DNA from: Euphorbia lathyris
Taxonomy: Eukaryota; Streptophyta; Magnoliopsida; Malpighiales; Euphorbiaceae
Direction: 5' to 3'
DNA length: 64,000 nucleotides
Assembly: GCF_963576675.1 (NCBI RefSeq)
Contig: NC_088913.1
Coordinates: forward strand, 24,197,001 to 24,261,000
Shown: positions 1-10,528 of the stretch, one piece after another
How positions within the stretch are numbered: position 1 is the first letter of the stretch
How the letters are laid out: each line of letters opens with the position of its first letter
Notes under the pieces: generated by a model
Databases searched by the model: none
The model's input: the letters and a program-made list of their open reading frames with translations, nothing else
Told to the model about the DNA's origin: nothing
Made by a program: the position numbers and the translations under genes

Positions 1-94
1 AAATAAAATAAATAATATTTTATTTAAAAAATATATAATATTTTGTTAATTAGACTTTATATGAAAGTCTGATTTGCTTAATTATGTTCTCTAA

Positions 95-250
95 CTAATA
101 AAGTGCATTTACCATAAATTTTGAATTCTTTTCTAGATTTTTTCCATAAATTTGAATTTTGATATTTGTGAGTCACAAAGAAACAATCATTCGTTAACGA
201 AATCTCAATTTCTTCATATGCATTTTTATAATGGCTCATGGTCATCAATT
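95..250 (+). pseudogene. UGT73 promoter and start-codon relic (copy 0)
   Basis: This stretch matches the DNA just upstream of the intact-looking UGT at 18.0-18.2 kb: the same 'aaagtgcatttaccataaat' phrase, the AAACAATC segment, then an ATG at 231 followed by about 18 bases that match the UGT start apart from two G/C changes. Homology stops near 250, so only the promoter and first six codons survive. It marks a further UGT duplicate just outside the palindrome. The remaining bases up to 312 are AT-rich with nothing recognisable. Confidence 0.55.
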
Positions 251-741
251 TATAATTATATATATTAAATTTGTGGTTATCAAATTAGTTAATGGTTTAT
301 ATGATAAAAAGAGCATGGGGCTGCTAGGTTAAAGGGGAGGGAATAGAATTTTTAATTTCAATTAAACATTATCTTCCCCTTTTTTCCAAAACTGATTTAA
401 TTAGGATTTAATTCTAACTTAAATATTGTAATTCAATCTTACCTTAACCATATTTATATTTATATTTGTATTTATATTTATATTTATATTTCCTTAATTA
501 ATTATTACCTTAACCATTCAATATAATAACTAATTAGTTAGAATTTAATTCCAAATTTAATTCCAATTTTAATCTTACCATAAGCATATATTTATGTATC
601 CTTTCTATATAAATATATATTATTTGATTAATTATTATAACATATTCACTAATAAATCTTGTAGAATTCCTCTACGAAGGCTTTTGGTCTAGGCTTGATT
701 TTAATTCGCTTGATATCAACTGCTTGTTGGTGAGGTTTTTG

Positions 742-1067
742 TGTTAGAGATAATGTTTTAGTGTTTATAATTGTCCATAACATGTATTGTGTATTCCTAA
801 TCTTACACTAACTCATATATTTATCACTATAAATAGAAGGCTTCAGGCGTAACCCTAATTAAGGAACTCATTATATTCTTATACTTCTCTCTCTATTTCC
901 ATTATGCATATATCCCTACAATATATTCACCATGTATCTATCACACATTTAACATGGTATCAGTATTCTCTACTTCCGCATCATTCGAACCAATCAATTT
1001 ATCGATGTCTAATTCCTATTATCCGACATCCACCGTTCCTCCTTCTGCTGCTCATCTCCATAAAATC
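742..1067 (+). mobile_element. Copia LTR, primer-binding site and gag start
   Basis: A 213-bp LTR runs from TGTTAGAG to ATTTAACA with a TATA box (CTATAAATAG) near 829. It is followed directly by TGGTATCAG (955-963), the usual copia primer-binding site for initiator tRNA-Met. A gag-like start follows at 1006 ([18 protein letters not shown]). The element stops abruptly and is fused to the 3' part of UGT copy 1 around 1068, so any transcript from this LTR would run antisense into the UGT. The mirror copy is at 13038-13353. Confidence 0.75.
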
Positions 1068-2564
1068 TAACTCGTTCTTTGACTTCAACATCAATCCCAG
1101 TCTTCAAAACATTAGTAACCAATTTCTCATTATAGAATTGTTCTGCAATAACATGCCATGTTACCATTGGTTTCCCTGCTGTTATACCTTCAAGCGTTGA
1201 GTTCCATCCGCAATGAGTCACAAATCCCCTGATCACCTCATGTTGAATTATTAACACTTGCGACACCCATCCTCTTATTATCAATCCCTTCCCTTCCATT
1301 CGCTCCTGGAATCCTCCAGGGAGCCATTCCTCACTTTACCTTTGCTTTCACCTTCACTAAATGAAATCCGTTACAGTTCCAAAGCATATGTAAACGATAG
1401 AATCGGGTTTCCTGGACTCTAGTCATTTCAAACATTCATGTTCGTTGATCGATGCTTCTTTTCGTCTATGTGCTTTATCTTCAACAACTCTATTGCATAA
1501 CGAAAGGGGCCCTATATGTCAGGTTCTTCTCCCCGATTCTTTCCGGTAAAAATCAGCATAGTCCGGTTCGAGCTCATAAAAGTTGTTGACAAAAACCCCA
1601 AAAATGCCTTGGTAACTGGGGTTTCAGCCCGATCTTGCCTCAAATTCATCAGATCTTGCCTCAATTGATAGGCAAGTTGATTTCTTGTAAGCCTGATCTC
1701 GCCAAGAAAAAACGTGTCTACATGTATTAGATTCACATCTTACTAATAAGCCCCAGTCACTCTCTCTCCACTTTCGATGTGGGATTCAATTCATTCCTAT
1801 CCCCATCGCCATCACTTAGAGCCGCTCCTTGCTCAGGCCTTCTACCCATGCACCACCCACTTCGGACCAGGTCGTTATAGGCCCACCAGCTTCCACCTGG
1901 TTCGTCCCTGAACCACCAATTGTAACATCCTACCAAATACCATGTACATATTGTCCGCTTTGACCCAAATCCAACACCTTGGACCTCACAGCTTGAAAAC
2001 GCGTGTACATGTATTGGATTCAGACCTTACTAATAAGCCCCAGTCACCCTCTCATTATTTCTGATGTGGGATTCAATGCATTCCTATCCCCATCGCCATT
2101 CCTTAGGGCCGCTCCTTCCTTATACCTTCTACCCTGGTGCCACCCACTCTAGACAAGGTCGTTACAGCAGTAGCCCAGAGAAAGAACATGTCTGCAACTA
2201 AAGCATGCAGACAACATTCTTGAAGTAACTCCTCAAGCTGTTCTTAAAGCAAAGTTATTGCAAGTCTAAATTTGTTATACATTTATCCGCTATTTGACAT
2301 AACAAAATCCATGTTTTTGCAGCCTTCGAGCAATCCAACCTCTGCGGTAGGGAATTTAAAGATTCGAATATCGATTTGGAAACTGAGATTCTTGCTCCTT
2401 TCGATTAATTTAGAGATTGAAGGTGCACTGACAGGAGTGGTGATAATGATTGTCTTTACACCTCGAGATGCAAATAATTTGGCCATGTCTACAGTTGGTA
2501 TGGTATGGCCATGAGACATGAAAGGGAAGAAAAATATATAAAGTACTTGATCACCATCAGCCAT
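1068..2564 (-). pseudogene. UGT73 pseudogene, copy 1
   Basis: The start codon is at 2564 and the reading begins MADGDQVLYIFFFPFMSHGH, so the GH-x-x-P catalytic-His motif that the full-length gene at 18.2 kb has lost is kept here. The frame stops at the TAA ending at 2283. A TRIM (1744-2166) then interrupts it. The mid part resumes at 1743 with the GEIRLTRNQL segment; the bases coding for the stretch before it are deleted. The C-terminal part (about 1300-1068) still shows a PSPG box with [10 protein letters not shown]. The frame ends after FYGDE at the copia junction, so the last ~60 residues are missing. Confidence 0.85.
1744..2166. mobile_element. TRIM retrotransposon, partly deleted (left arm)
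   Basis: A complete 246-bp LTR (1921-2166, TGTAACATCC to GGTCGTTACA) is preceded by a 41-bp internal piece and part of a second LTR ending near 1879. The neighbouring GCAGT (2167-2171) is the target-site copy seen in the mirror element. No protein is encoded; two LTRs and a tiny interior is the layout of a terminal-repeat retrotransposon in miniature. Its outer LTR is fused to UGT sequence by a deletion. Confidence 0.75.
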
Positions 2565-2604
2565 TATCATTCAAGAAAATGCAGATGAAAAAACTGAATA
2601 TTAG

Positions 2605-3120
2605 ATTTATTAATCTCTAATTTTGTATTAGAGAAAATATTTTATCAAATTACAATGGAAAGAAAAGTTTAGTTTTACTTAATTTTAATAATACATGTGT
2701 AATCTTGATAGAATAATACATGTGTGACAACTGGTGAACTAGTTATCGTATTTTAAAAATTATACGTCTAATCTTTTTATGGAAGTTTTTTTCCATACTC
2801 TTAGTTTGATTAAATCTCTAATTTTATATTAAAGAAAATATTTTATCAAATTAGAATGCAAAGAAAAATTTAGTTTTACTTAATTTTTAATAATACATGT
2901 GTAACCGTGATAGAATAATACATGGGTGACAACTGACCAACTAGTTATCGTATTTTAAAAATTATACGTCTAATCTTTTTATGGAAGTTTTTGTCCATAC
3001 TCTTGGTTTGATTAAATTTATTAATTTAATTTTATATTAAAGAAAATATTTTATCAAATTAGAATGCAGAGAAAAAATAGTTTAATGATAATAATATATG
3101 TGTGATAGACACGAATACCT
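2605..3120. repeat. ~200-bp tandem repeat upstream of UGT copy 1
   Basis: Two and a half copies of a unit of roughly 201-206 bp begin near 2613, 2814 and 3022, each with 'aaaatattttatcaaatta', 'acatgtgtgacaactgg' and 'taatctttttatggaag'. The mirror block lies at 10740-11220 and a two-copy version at 4702-4990. The promoter of the full-length UGT lacks the array, so the amplification belongs to the pseudogene lineage. Confidence 0.7.
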
Positions 3121-3465
3121 GTGTGACTGAGATTTTGTAAATTTCGTTAACAAGGAAGGATTGTTTAATTTATTTAAATTTAAGCTCATTAAATTAAAAT
3201 TTAGGAATTTTTTTATAAAAAAATCAAAATTTATGTTAAATGCACTTTATAGAACTAAAAGGAACAATCAACCAAAATATAAGTGCACCAAGAGAAAAAG
3301 AATAGCAATAGTCATCCTTCCTTTTTCTTTTTATTTTTTAATTTGGTTAATTTGGAAGATTTCTTATTTATTCGGATGCTAAAAGATATACAAGTCTAAA
3401 TTGACATTTATTTAAATGTTTACTATTGCAATTAATTTTCTGAATTTGCATTTCAAATACATTAA

Positions 3466-3795
3466 GGATCCGTTTGGTATACCGTAATGTAATGTAATTG
3501 ATAATTTAATGGAATGGAATGATGATTCTATTACCATATTTTTGGTTGAGAAATTAAAAGAAAATGATGAAATGTAATGACCATTACAATATTTACTTTT
3601 GCCTGGTTAAATGTAATCATAAAATTTTATTTATATAATTAAACTCAACGAAAACCATGAAAACTTAAAAACAGTTGAATTAGTATATAGTTTTTCACAT
3701 TTCCATATATTTATATATATTTTTCTTGTTTTTTTATTTTCAACCTTTTTTATCATTTTTTTCTATTTTCTCATTTCTTCGTTTTTTATCATATT
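3466..3795. mobile_element. PIF/Harbinger-like element remnant
   Basis: The sequence starts GGATCCGTTTGGTATACCG just after 'aaatacattaa', the same genomic position where the element in the full-length UGT promoter sits (17053-17865). It continues with the same ATG/AATG-rich interior. The other end is lost at the neighbouring TRIM block. The mirror copy is at 10013-10357. Confidence 0.6.
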
Positions 3796-4258
3796 TTCGG
3801 TCCGGAGTTGGTGGCGTCGGAGTAGAAGGCTTGAGCAAGGAACGGTCCTCAGCGCTGGTGATAGGGGCAGGAATGAATTGAATCCCACATCGAAAATGGA
3901 GAGGGAGTGATTGGGGCTTATTAGTAAGATGTGAATCCAATACATGCAGACGCGTTTTAAAGCCGTGAGGTCCAATGTGTTGGAATTGGGCTAGAGAGGA
4001 CAATATCTACATTGTATTGGACTAGGGTGTTATAATGTAGATATTGTCCGTTTTGGCCCAAATCCAACCCCTTGGGCCTAACGGCTTTAAAACGCGTCTA
4101 CATGTATTGGATTCACACTTTACTAATAAGACCTAGTTCTCTCTCTATTTCCGATATGGGATTCAGTGCATTCCCGTCCCCATCGCCATCCATTAGGGCC
4201 GCTCTTTGCTCAGGCCTTCTAACCCGGTTCCACCTACTCCGGACTGGGTCGTTACAGC
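3796..4258. mobile_element. Inverted pair of TRIM LTRs (left arm)
   Basis: Two ~230-246-bp LTR copies of the TRIM family lie in opposite orientation, meeting near 4030 at the shared 'acattgtattggactagg' and TGTTATAATG. Each contains the 'aaaacgcgtctacatg' and 'gtgggattcag' blocks. The right-hand one abuts UGT copy 2 at GCAGTAGCCC, the same insertion site as in copy 1. The arrangement suggests that deletion or inversion between TRIM copies joined the promoter of copy 1 to the broken copy 2. Confidence 0.65.
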
Positions 4259-4653
4259 AGTAGCCCAAGAAAAGAACATGTTTGCAACTAAAGCATGCGG
4301 GCAACATTCTTAAAGTAACTCCTCAAACTATTCTTGAAGCAAAGTTTTTTCAAGTCTAAATTCACTATACATTTCTCCGCCATTTGACATAACAAAATCC
4401 ATGTTTTCGCAGCCTTCGGGCAATCCAATCTCTGCGGTAGGGAATTTAAGGTTTCGAATATCGATTTGGAAACCAAGATTCTTGCTCCTTTCGATTGATT
4501 TGGAGATTGAAGGTGCAGTGACAGGAGTGGTGATAATGGTTGTCTTTACACCTCAAGATGCAAATAACTTGGCCATGTCTACAGTCGTATGGTATGGCCA
4601 TGAGACATGAAAGGGAAGAAAAATATATGAAGTACTTGATCACCATCAGCCAT
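4259..4653 (-). pseudogene. UGT73 pseudogene, copy 2 (N-terminal part only)
   Basis: From the ATG at 4653 this matches the first ~130 codons of the UGT, up to LVADMFFSWATA, where the TRIM LTR begins. A small indel near the PYDCRHGQV stretch breaks the frame. It is the mirror of copy 3 and preserves the empty site (4602-4609) of the hAT element that interrupts copy 3. No downstream half remains. Confidence 0.8.
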
Positions 4654-5399
4654 TATCATTCAAGAAAATACAAATGAAATAATTGAATATTAGATTTAAT
4701 AATCTCTAATTTTATATTAGAGAAAATATTTTATCAAATTAGAATGGGAAGAAAAATTTAGTTTTACTTAATTTTAATAAGACAGTGTAATCGTGATAGA
4801 ATAATACATGTGTGACAACTGGTCAACTAGTTATCGTATTTTAAAAATTATACATCTAATCTTTTTATGGAAGTTTTTGTCCATACTCTTAGTTTGATTA
4901 AATTTATTAATCTCTAATTTTATATTAAAGAAAATATTTTATCAAATTAGAATGCAGAGAAAAAATAGTTGTACTTAATTTTAATAATATATGTGTGACA
5001 GACACAAAATAATACATGTGTGTTGAGATTTTGTAAATTTTGTTAACAATGGAGGGGTAGCTTAATTTATTTAAATTTAATGCTCATTAAATTAAAATTT
5101 AGGAATTTTTTATAGAAAAAAAATTCAAAATTTATGGTAAATGAACTTTATTAGAATTAAAAGGAACAAAATATAAGTGCAACAAGAAAAAAATTAGCGA
5201 TAGTCATCTTTCATTTTTCTTTTTCTTTTTTAATTTGGTTAATTTGGAAGATTTTTTATTTCTTGGGATGCTAAAAGATATAGAAGTCTAAGTTGACATT
5301 TATTTACTTAAATGTTTACTAATGCAATTAATTTTCTGAATTTTCATTTCAAATACATTAAATGCATTACGTTTTCCATTCATACACTTTCTACATTGT

Positions 5400-5464
5400 A
5401 AGGTCTCCCGATTTGGAGATTTTTTTTAAGATAAAAAAAAAGAATCTCCAAATCGGGAGACCTT
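5400..5464. repeat. 22-bp perfect hairpin in UGT upstream DNA
   Basis: The 22 bases at 5400-5421, from the AAGGTCTCCCG motif onward, are exactly complementary to 5443-5464, with a 21-base A/T-only loop apart from two G bases. The homologous DNA at 16970-17020 has only one arm, so the second arm was added here, probably by a local inverted duplication. The hairpin lies in the promoter-like flank of UGT copy 2. Confidence 0.8.
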
Positions 5465-5777
5465 ATAGGCAGCTCCTGGAGTTTACATAGTTAGACAAAT
5501 CATATTTTTTCGATTAAATTTGAGATATTAAACCATAGTTAGGGAAATCACATAGTTAGACAAATCATGTTTTAACTTAAAATCTAATTAATAAAATATT
5601 ATTTATTTTACCTATATTTAAAACTTACATTTTTAATAGTACAAACTCAGTTTTTTATATATATCTGATGCTGTTATAAATAGAGTATAAAAAGTTTATT
5701 TCGAATTGTAAATATATTATTTTAAACATAAAGACTGTTTATCAAATAAAATGTTTACCATTTACTAACCTGATAAA

Positions 5778-6347
5778 TAGGGGTGTTCAAAAACCAAACC
5801 GGACCGAAACTAGAAATTAACAGCTTTATCTTTTTAGAAACTAAAAAAAATTAATTCTTATAATATTTTAAACATATAGTAGGCACTTTCTGTAGATGTA
5901 TTTCTTAAGTTATACATTTAAAAAACATAATTTAATTAGATTATTTGCTTAGTTATATAAAAATTAAATGTTGATTTTCCATACATATATGTTTATTGTA
6001 TATTCATATAATCATGACTTTTGTTTTAATATTCAATCCATAATGTGAATATTGTATATTCACAGGTTATGATATATTCTATCCATATGTCATAACCTAT
6101 ACCATTCACAGAGTCGTGACTTTTCTTTTCAATATAAATATGGTAATAAGATAATCTAAAATAAGAAATAATTTATTTAATAAATGATAAAACCAAATAT
6201 CGAACCGAACCGAACCAAAATATCTGGTTCGGTTTGGTTCGTTAATATTATTCGGTTAGATTTGGTTTTAATTTTAAATACTATTCAGTATTCGGTTATT
6301 TTGGTTCGGTTGGATTTTTAGACCGAACCGACTGTTGAACACTCCTA
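5778..6347. mobile_element. hAT-type MITE with GGTTCGG subterminal repeats
   Basis: The termini are TAGGGGTGTTCAAAA and its imperfect complement (GAACACTCCTA), flanked by a perfect 8-bp target-site duplication CTGATAAA (5770-5777 and 6348-6355). The ends carry repeated CCGAACCGAACC / GGTTCGGTTTGG motifs. There is no coding capacity in its 570 bp. It lies in the spacer of the palindrome and so has no mirror copy. Confidence 0.85.
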
Positions 6348-7489
6348 CTGATAAACACGGACGGAATATATATAATTATAACTAATGGAAACCAACATGT
6401 CAAATGGTAAAAATTAGAAGGTTATTGAACAAAATCGAAAACATGAGAAGCTTATAGATTTTAATTTTTCTTTTTACGAAACATATGTAAACTTTTTTAG
6501 AGAATTCATATGAAAGATTTCTCATGGGATCACATGTCATTGTTTATTAAGGAATCTTATGTAACATTCCATGGCATTGATGGTGAAGGAAAAGATAGGC
6601 ACAAAAATAAATATATTTTATTATTTTACCTCCTAATGGATAAAATTTTAGAATAGATTGAAAACATTATGTTTTCGGTTCATACACTATATATTGCACT
6701 ATATTGGAATCTTTAAATCAGAAAATCTTATAGGCAATTACGGTAGTTCCACTCTCCCACACATATTGACATGTTCCATACATATGTCAATATGTGTATG
6801 AGGGAAGTTCCATTGGAGCCCTCAAGATCTCTCCTAAATCGATTATAATTTTATAAGAGAAAAACACATTGAGATCTTATTTTTCGATTTTTTTTTTTTT
6901 ATCAAATTTCTCTTAAATCTATATATAATATTACTAGACGCTTTTTTGGTTTTGTTATTTTGACTCTATTTTTATGATATCGGGATAAAGATGGTCTATG
7001 AAGAGGTTCAAGTTCGTTTTTCTTGTTACGTGCAGGGAAGCGACGTAATTCCAACCTACTGTGCCCGATAAATCAGTACTATCATAATATCACGTGTTTT
7101 CCATTTGTTTGCTTCAAATATCAATATAAATCGGACGTTCGTGCGAAACCTTTTCAGGAATTTAAGATTATGGTTTATTTTAATTGGAGATTATATATAT
7201 ATATATATATGCGTAATCATATTTATTTATTGAATTTAAAATTTAACTTTGGTTTCTCATATATTACATATACCAAAAGATTTAAACTATGAATTTTAAA
7301 TAATAGTATTTTTAATATATTATGAAATAATTCGAATAAGGTTTCTATTAATTGAAGTTATCAAATCTAAGATAACATCCTACATTGATTGATTTTTAAT
7401 TTAGAATCACAAAAGTATGACATACGTGGGATACTATTTAAACTATTAAAATTATTTTTGAGTATATTAAACCTGTGATTGATAAATAT
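6348..7489. other. Palindrome spacer without genes
   Basis: AT-rich DNA. Around 6665-6735 there is a second, degraded copy of the 'ttcatacactatatattg' to 'aaatcttataggcaa' block found in the UGT promoters (5380-5470, 16970-17045). A small palindrome (ACATATTGACATGT with CATATGTCAATATGTGT) lies at 6761-6800. I see no coding region, and the short frame at 7023-7292 has no recognisable content. Confidence 0.5.
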
Positions 7490-8151
7490 CAAAATTTTAA
7501 TTTAAATCTCATTTAATTAAAATTTAGGATTCAAAATTTATAGTGAATGCACGAGAGAAAAATTTAAATGTACTTCATTAGAATTAAAAGGAAGAAACAA
7601 GGAGAAAAATTAGTAATAGTCAATGCACGAGAGAAAAATTAGCAATCTATAGGTTTCCGGACCGTTTTCTCTGCATTCTAATTTGATAAAATATTTTCTT
7701 TAATATAAAATTAGAGATTAATAAATTTAATCAAACTAAGAGTATGGATAAAAACTTCCATAAAAAGATTAGATGTATAATTTTTAAAATACGATAACTA
7801 GTTGACCAGTTGTCACCTTTAAGGGGAGGAATTATGTATTATCATCTGTGGTTTCGGAGCTTGATGACTTGAAGGTGATGGCACACAACTTCTACCATCC
7901 CTTGAACACTCCACTCCAAGTCCTCACCGAGGGTGGGAAATACATGTATTATTCTATCACGATTACACTGTATTATTAAAATTAAGTAAAACTAAATTTT
8001 TCTTCTCATTCTAATTTGATAAAATATTTTCTCTAATATAAAATTAGAGATTAGTAAATCTAATATTCAATTATTTCATCTGTATTTTCTTGAATGATAA
8101 TGGCTGATGGTGATCAAGTACTTCATATATTTTTCTTCCCTTTCATGTCTC

Positions 8152-9198
8152 CAGGGCCGGCTTTGGGCATAGGCTCGGGGTGCGCCGGCCTAGGGTCCAA
8201 GGCCGAAAGGGGGCCCAAAAAAAATTTACTTTTGTAAATAAATTGCATATATTTTAAGTATTATACATAAATTCAAACTAGCATAATGTTAATGCATTGT
8301 CTTCCCACTAAAGAGGGTGTGGGTTCAATTCCCATCTTTGTCACTTTTTTGATATTTCTTTTTATGTATTTTTAATATATAAATGTTATGGGTAGTCAAG
8401 AGTAAGAAGACAAGTTTCATTTTAGAATAACTATTTTTAATTTGATTAAATTAAAAAAAAAACATTTTATTACCTTGTTTAAATTTTGAAAATTAAAAAT
8501 TAATTTATATAATGATATGAATAAAAATCAATGGGTGAAGGTGTAAAATTACTCCTAACGTTTTGAATGAGGAGCAATTTTACTCTTAACGTCTAAAATG
8601 GTGCAAATTTACCCCTAACGTTCGTAGCCAAGAGCAAATTTACCCATAACGTTGATAATTTAGGTCAATTTCAGACACAATTATAAAACACATATGTTTT
8701 TGTCTCTCATTTTGCACCAATTGCATATGAATTCGTTCTAAAAAAGATTTCATGTGTTTTATAATTTAATAAGAGAGCTAAAGATTAATATTTAAAAATT
8801 CGGTGAATTTTTTGAATTTTTTTTATCAAATTCGTACAAAAGACTGTATATTTTATTTATTTTTTATTTTTATATTCCAACATATGTTTGTGATTTGTTA
8901 CTGATAAATTGACGCATGTGTGAAGTGTAGATGACAAGATTCATGATCGAGAAGACAATTTGATGAAATATTTATCAAATTAACCCAATTTATCAATGTT
9001 AAGGGTAAAATTGCTCTTGACTTCCAACGTTAGAGATAAAATTGCACCATTTTAGATATTAGGAGTAAAATTGCTCCTGATCCAAAACGTTAGAGATATT
9101 TTTGCACCTTAACCCAAAATCAATTAGTAAATTTTATATTAAAGGGGCCCTTACTACTTGTTTTGCCTAGGGCCCCTAAATTGTCAGGACCGGCCCTG
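8152..9198. mobile_element. hAT-family non-autonomous transposon
   Basis: The ends are CAGGGCCGGC and ACCGGCCCTG, a short hAT-like terminal inverted repeat, flanked by a perfect 8-bp duplication CATGTCTC (8144-8151, 9199-9206). UGT copy 2 on the other arm gives the empty site with one copy of the octamer. The 1,047-bp element has no transposase; its centre is occupied by a separate Mutator-type element. Near 8325-8335 it has GGGTTCAATTCCC, which looks like a tRNA T-arm/B-box. Confidence 0.92.
8533..9115. mobile_element. Mutator-type MITE with ~140-bp inverted repeats, nested in hAT
   Basis: It starts GGGTGAAGGTGTAAAA and ends with TTTTTGCACCTTAACCC; the inverted repeats run about 140 bp. A perfect 9-bp duplication AAAATCAAT flanks it (8524-8532, 9116-9124), as expected for Mutator-like elements. 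The arms contain four repeats of a 'taacgtt...agcaatttta' block each. A relative lies at 37048-37723. Confidence 0.92.
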
Positions 9199-9551
9199 CA
9201 TGTCTCATGGCCATACCATACGACTGTAGACATGGCCAAGTTATTTGCATCTCGAGGTGTAAAGACAACCATTATCACCACTCATGTCAATGCACCTTCA
9301 ATCTCCAAATCAATCGAAAGGAGCAAGAATCTTGGTTTCCAAATCGATATTCGAAACCTTAAATTCCCTACCACAGAGGTTGGATTGCCTGAAGGCTGCG
9401 AAAATATGGATTTTGTTATGTCAAATGGCGGAGAAATGTATAGTGAATTTAGACTTGCAATAACTTTGCTTCAAGAATAGTTTGAGGAGTTACTTTAAGA
9501 ATGTTGCCTGCATGCTTTAGTTGCAGACATGTTCTTTTCTTGGGCTACTGC

Positions 9552-10012
9552 TGTAACGACCCGGTCCGGAGTGGGTGGAATCGGGTTAGAAGACCTGAGC
9601 AAAGAGCGGTCCTAAGGGATGGCGATTGGGACGGGAATGCACTGAATCCCACATCGGAAATGGAGAGAGAACTGAGTCTTATTATTAAAGTGTGAATCCA
9701 ATACATGTAGACGCTTTTTAAAGCCGTTAGGTCCAAGGGGTTGGATTTGGACCAAAACGGATAATATCTACATTGTAACACCCTAGTCCAATACCATGTA
9801 GATATTGTCCTTTCTGGTCTAATTCCAACACATTGGGTCTCACGGCTTTAAAACGCGTCTGCATGTATTCGATTCACACTTTAATAATAAAACCCACTTC
9901 TCTCTCCATTTTCGATGTGGGATTCAGTTCATTCCTGCCCTTATCACCAGCGCTTAGGACCACTCCTTGCTCGGACCTTCTACCCCGGCGCCACCCACTC
10001 CAGACCGAAAAT
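9552..10012. mobile_element. Inverted pair of TRIM LTRs (right arm)
   Basis: Mirror of 3796-4258. The first LTR starts TGTAACGACC right after the ACTGC target of UGT copy 3; the second, in the opposite orientation, starts TGTAACACCCTAG near 9775 and ends in the 'ccacccactccagacc' block. Confidence 0.65.
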
Positions 10013-10357
10013 ATGATAAAAAACGAAGAAATGAGGAAATAGAAAAAAAAATGATAAAAAAAACGTAGAAAATAAAAATCGAAAAAACAAGAAAAATATA
10101 TATAAATTTATGGAATGTGAAAAACTATATACTAATTCAACTGTTTTTAAGTTTTCATGTTTTTCATTGAGTTTAATTGTATAACTAAAATTTTATGATT
10201 ACATTTAACCAGGTAAAAATAAATATTGTAATGGTAATTACATTTCATCATTTTCTTTTAATTTCTCAACCAAAAATTTGGTAATGGAATCATCATTCCA
10301 TTCCATTAAATTATCACTTTGATTACATTACATTACATTACGGCATACTAAACGAAT
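10013..10357. mobile_element. PIF/Harbinger-like remnant (right arm)
   Basis: Reverse-complement counterpart of 3466-3795, ending 'catactaaacgaatccttaatgt'-like against the UGT upstream DNA. Only one terminus survives. No transposase is present. Confidence 0.55.
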
Positions 10358-10528
10358 CCTTAATGTATTTGAAATGCAAATTCAGAAAATTAATTGCAAT
10401 AGTAAATATTTAAATAAATATCAACTTAGACTTATAGATGTCTTCTATGCTTGTTTTTAATAAACAAAAAAAAAAAAAAACAAAGGATTACTGTTGCTAT
10501 TTTTTTTCTCTTTTTGCACTTATATTTT

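Larger units (their letters stand above)
313..5170. repeat. Left arm of a ~13.4-kb imperfect palindrome
   Basis: Read in reverse complement, this arm matches 7490-13762 in the same block order: flank, copia LTR, UGT copy 1, TRIM, UGT upstream region, Harbinger-like remnant, inverted TRIM pair, UGT copy 2 and its upstream region. The outer limit is the phrase 'ggggctgctaggttaa' at about 316, mirrored near 13750. The arms differ by small indels, by a deletion inside copy 1 on this side, and by a hAT insertion found only on the other side. About 2.3 kb of unmatched spacer lies between the arms. Confidence 0.85.
8100..9551 (+). pseudogene. UGT73 pseudogene, copy 3 (N-terminal part, split by hAT)
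   Basis: The ATG at 8100 opens MADGDQVLHIFFFPFMS. After 17 codons the hAT element interrupts it; the UGT resumes at 9199 with the duplicated CATGTCTC, then the MAKLFASRGVKTTIITTHV and SISKSIERSKNLGF segments. A frame break precedes MAKLF, a TAG ends the frame at 9478-9480, and the TRIM LTR cuts the gene at 9552 after the FSWATA codons. It mirrors copy 2. Confidence 0.85.

Noticed and set aside
904..1200. 98-codon frame and its mirror at 12895-13191
   Set aside because: Chance frame across the copia leader and the antisense of UGT; no start context and no domain.
8290..8345. A tRNA gene in the hAT element
   Set aside because: Only a T-arm-like piece; no acceptor, D- or anticodon arm can be folded.
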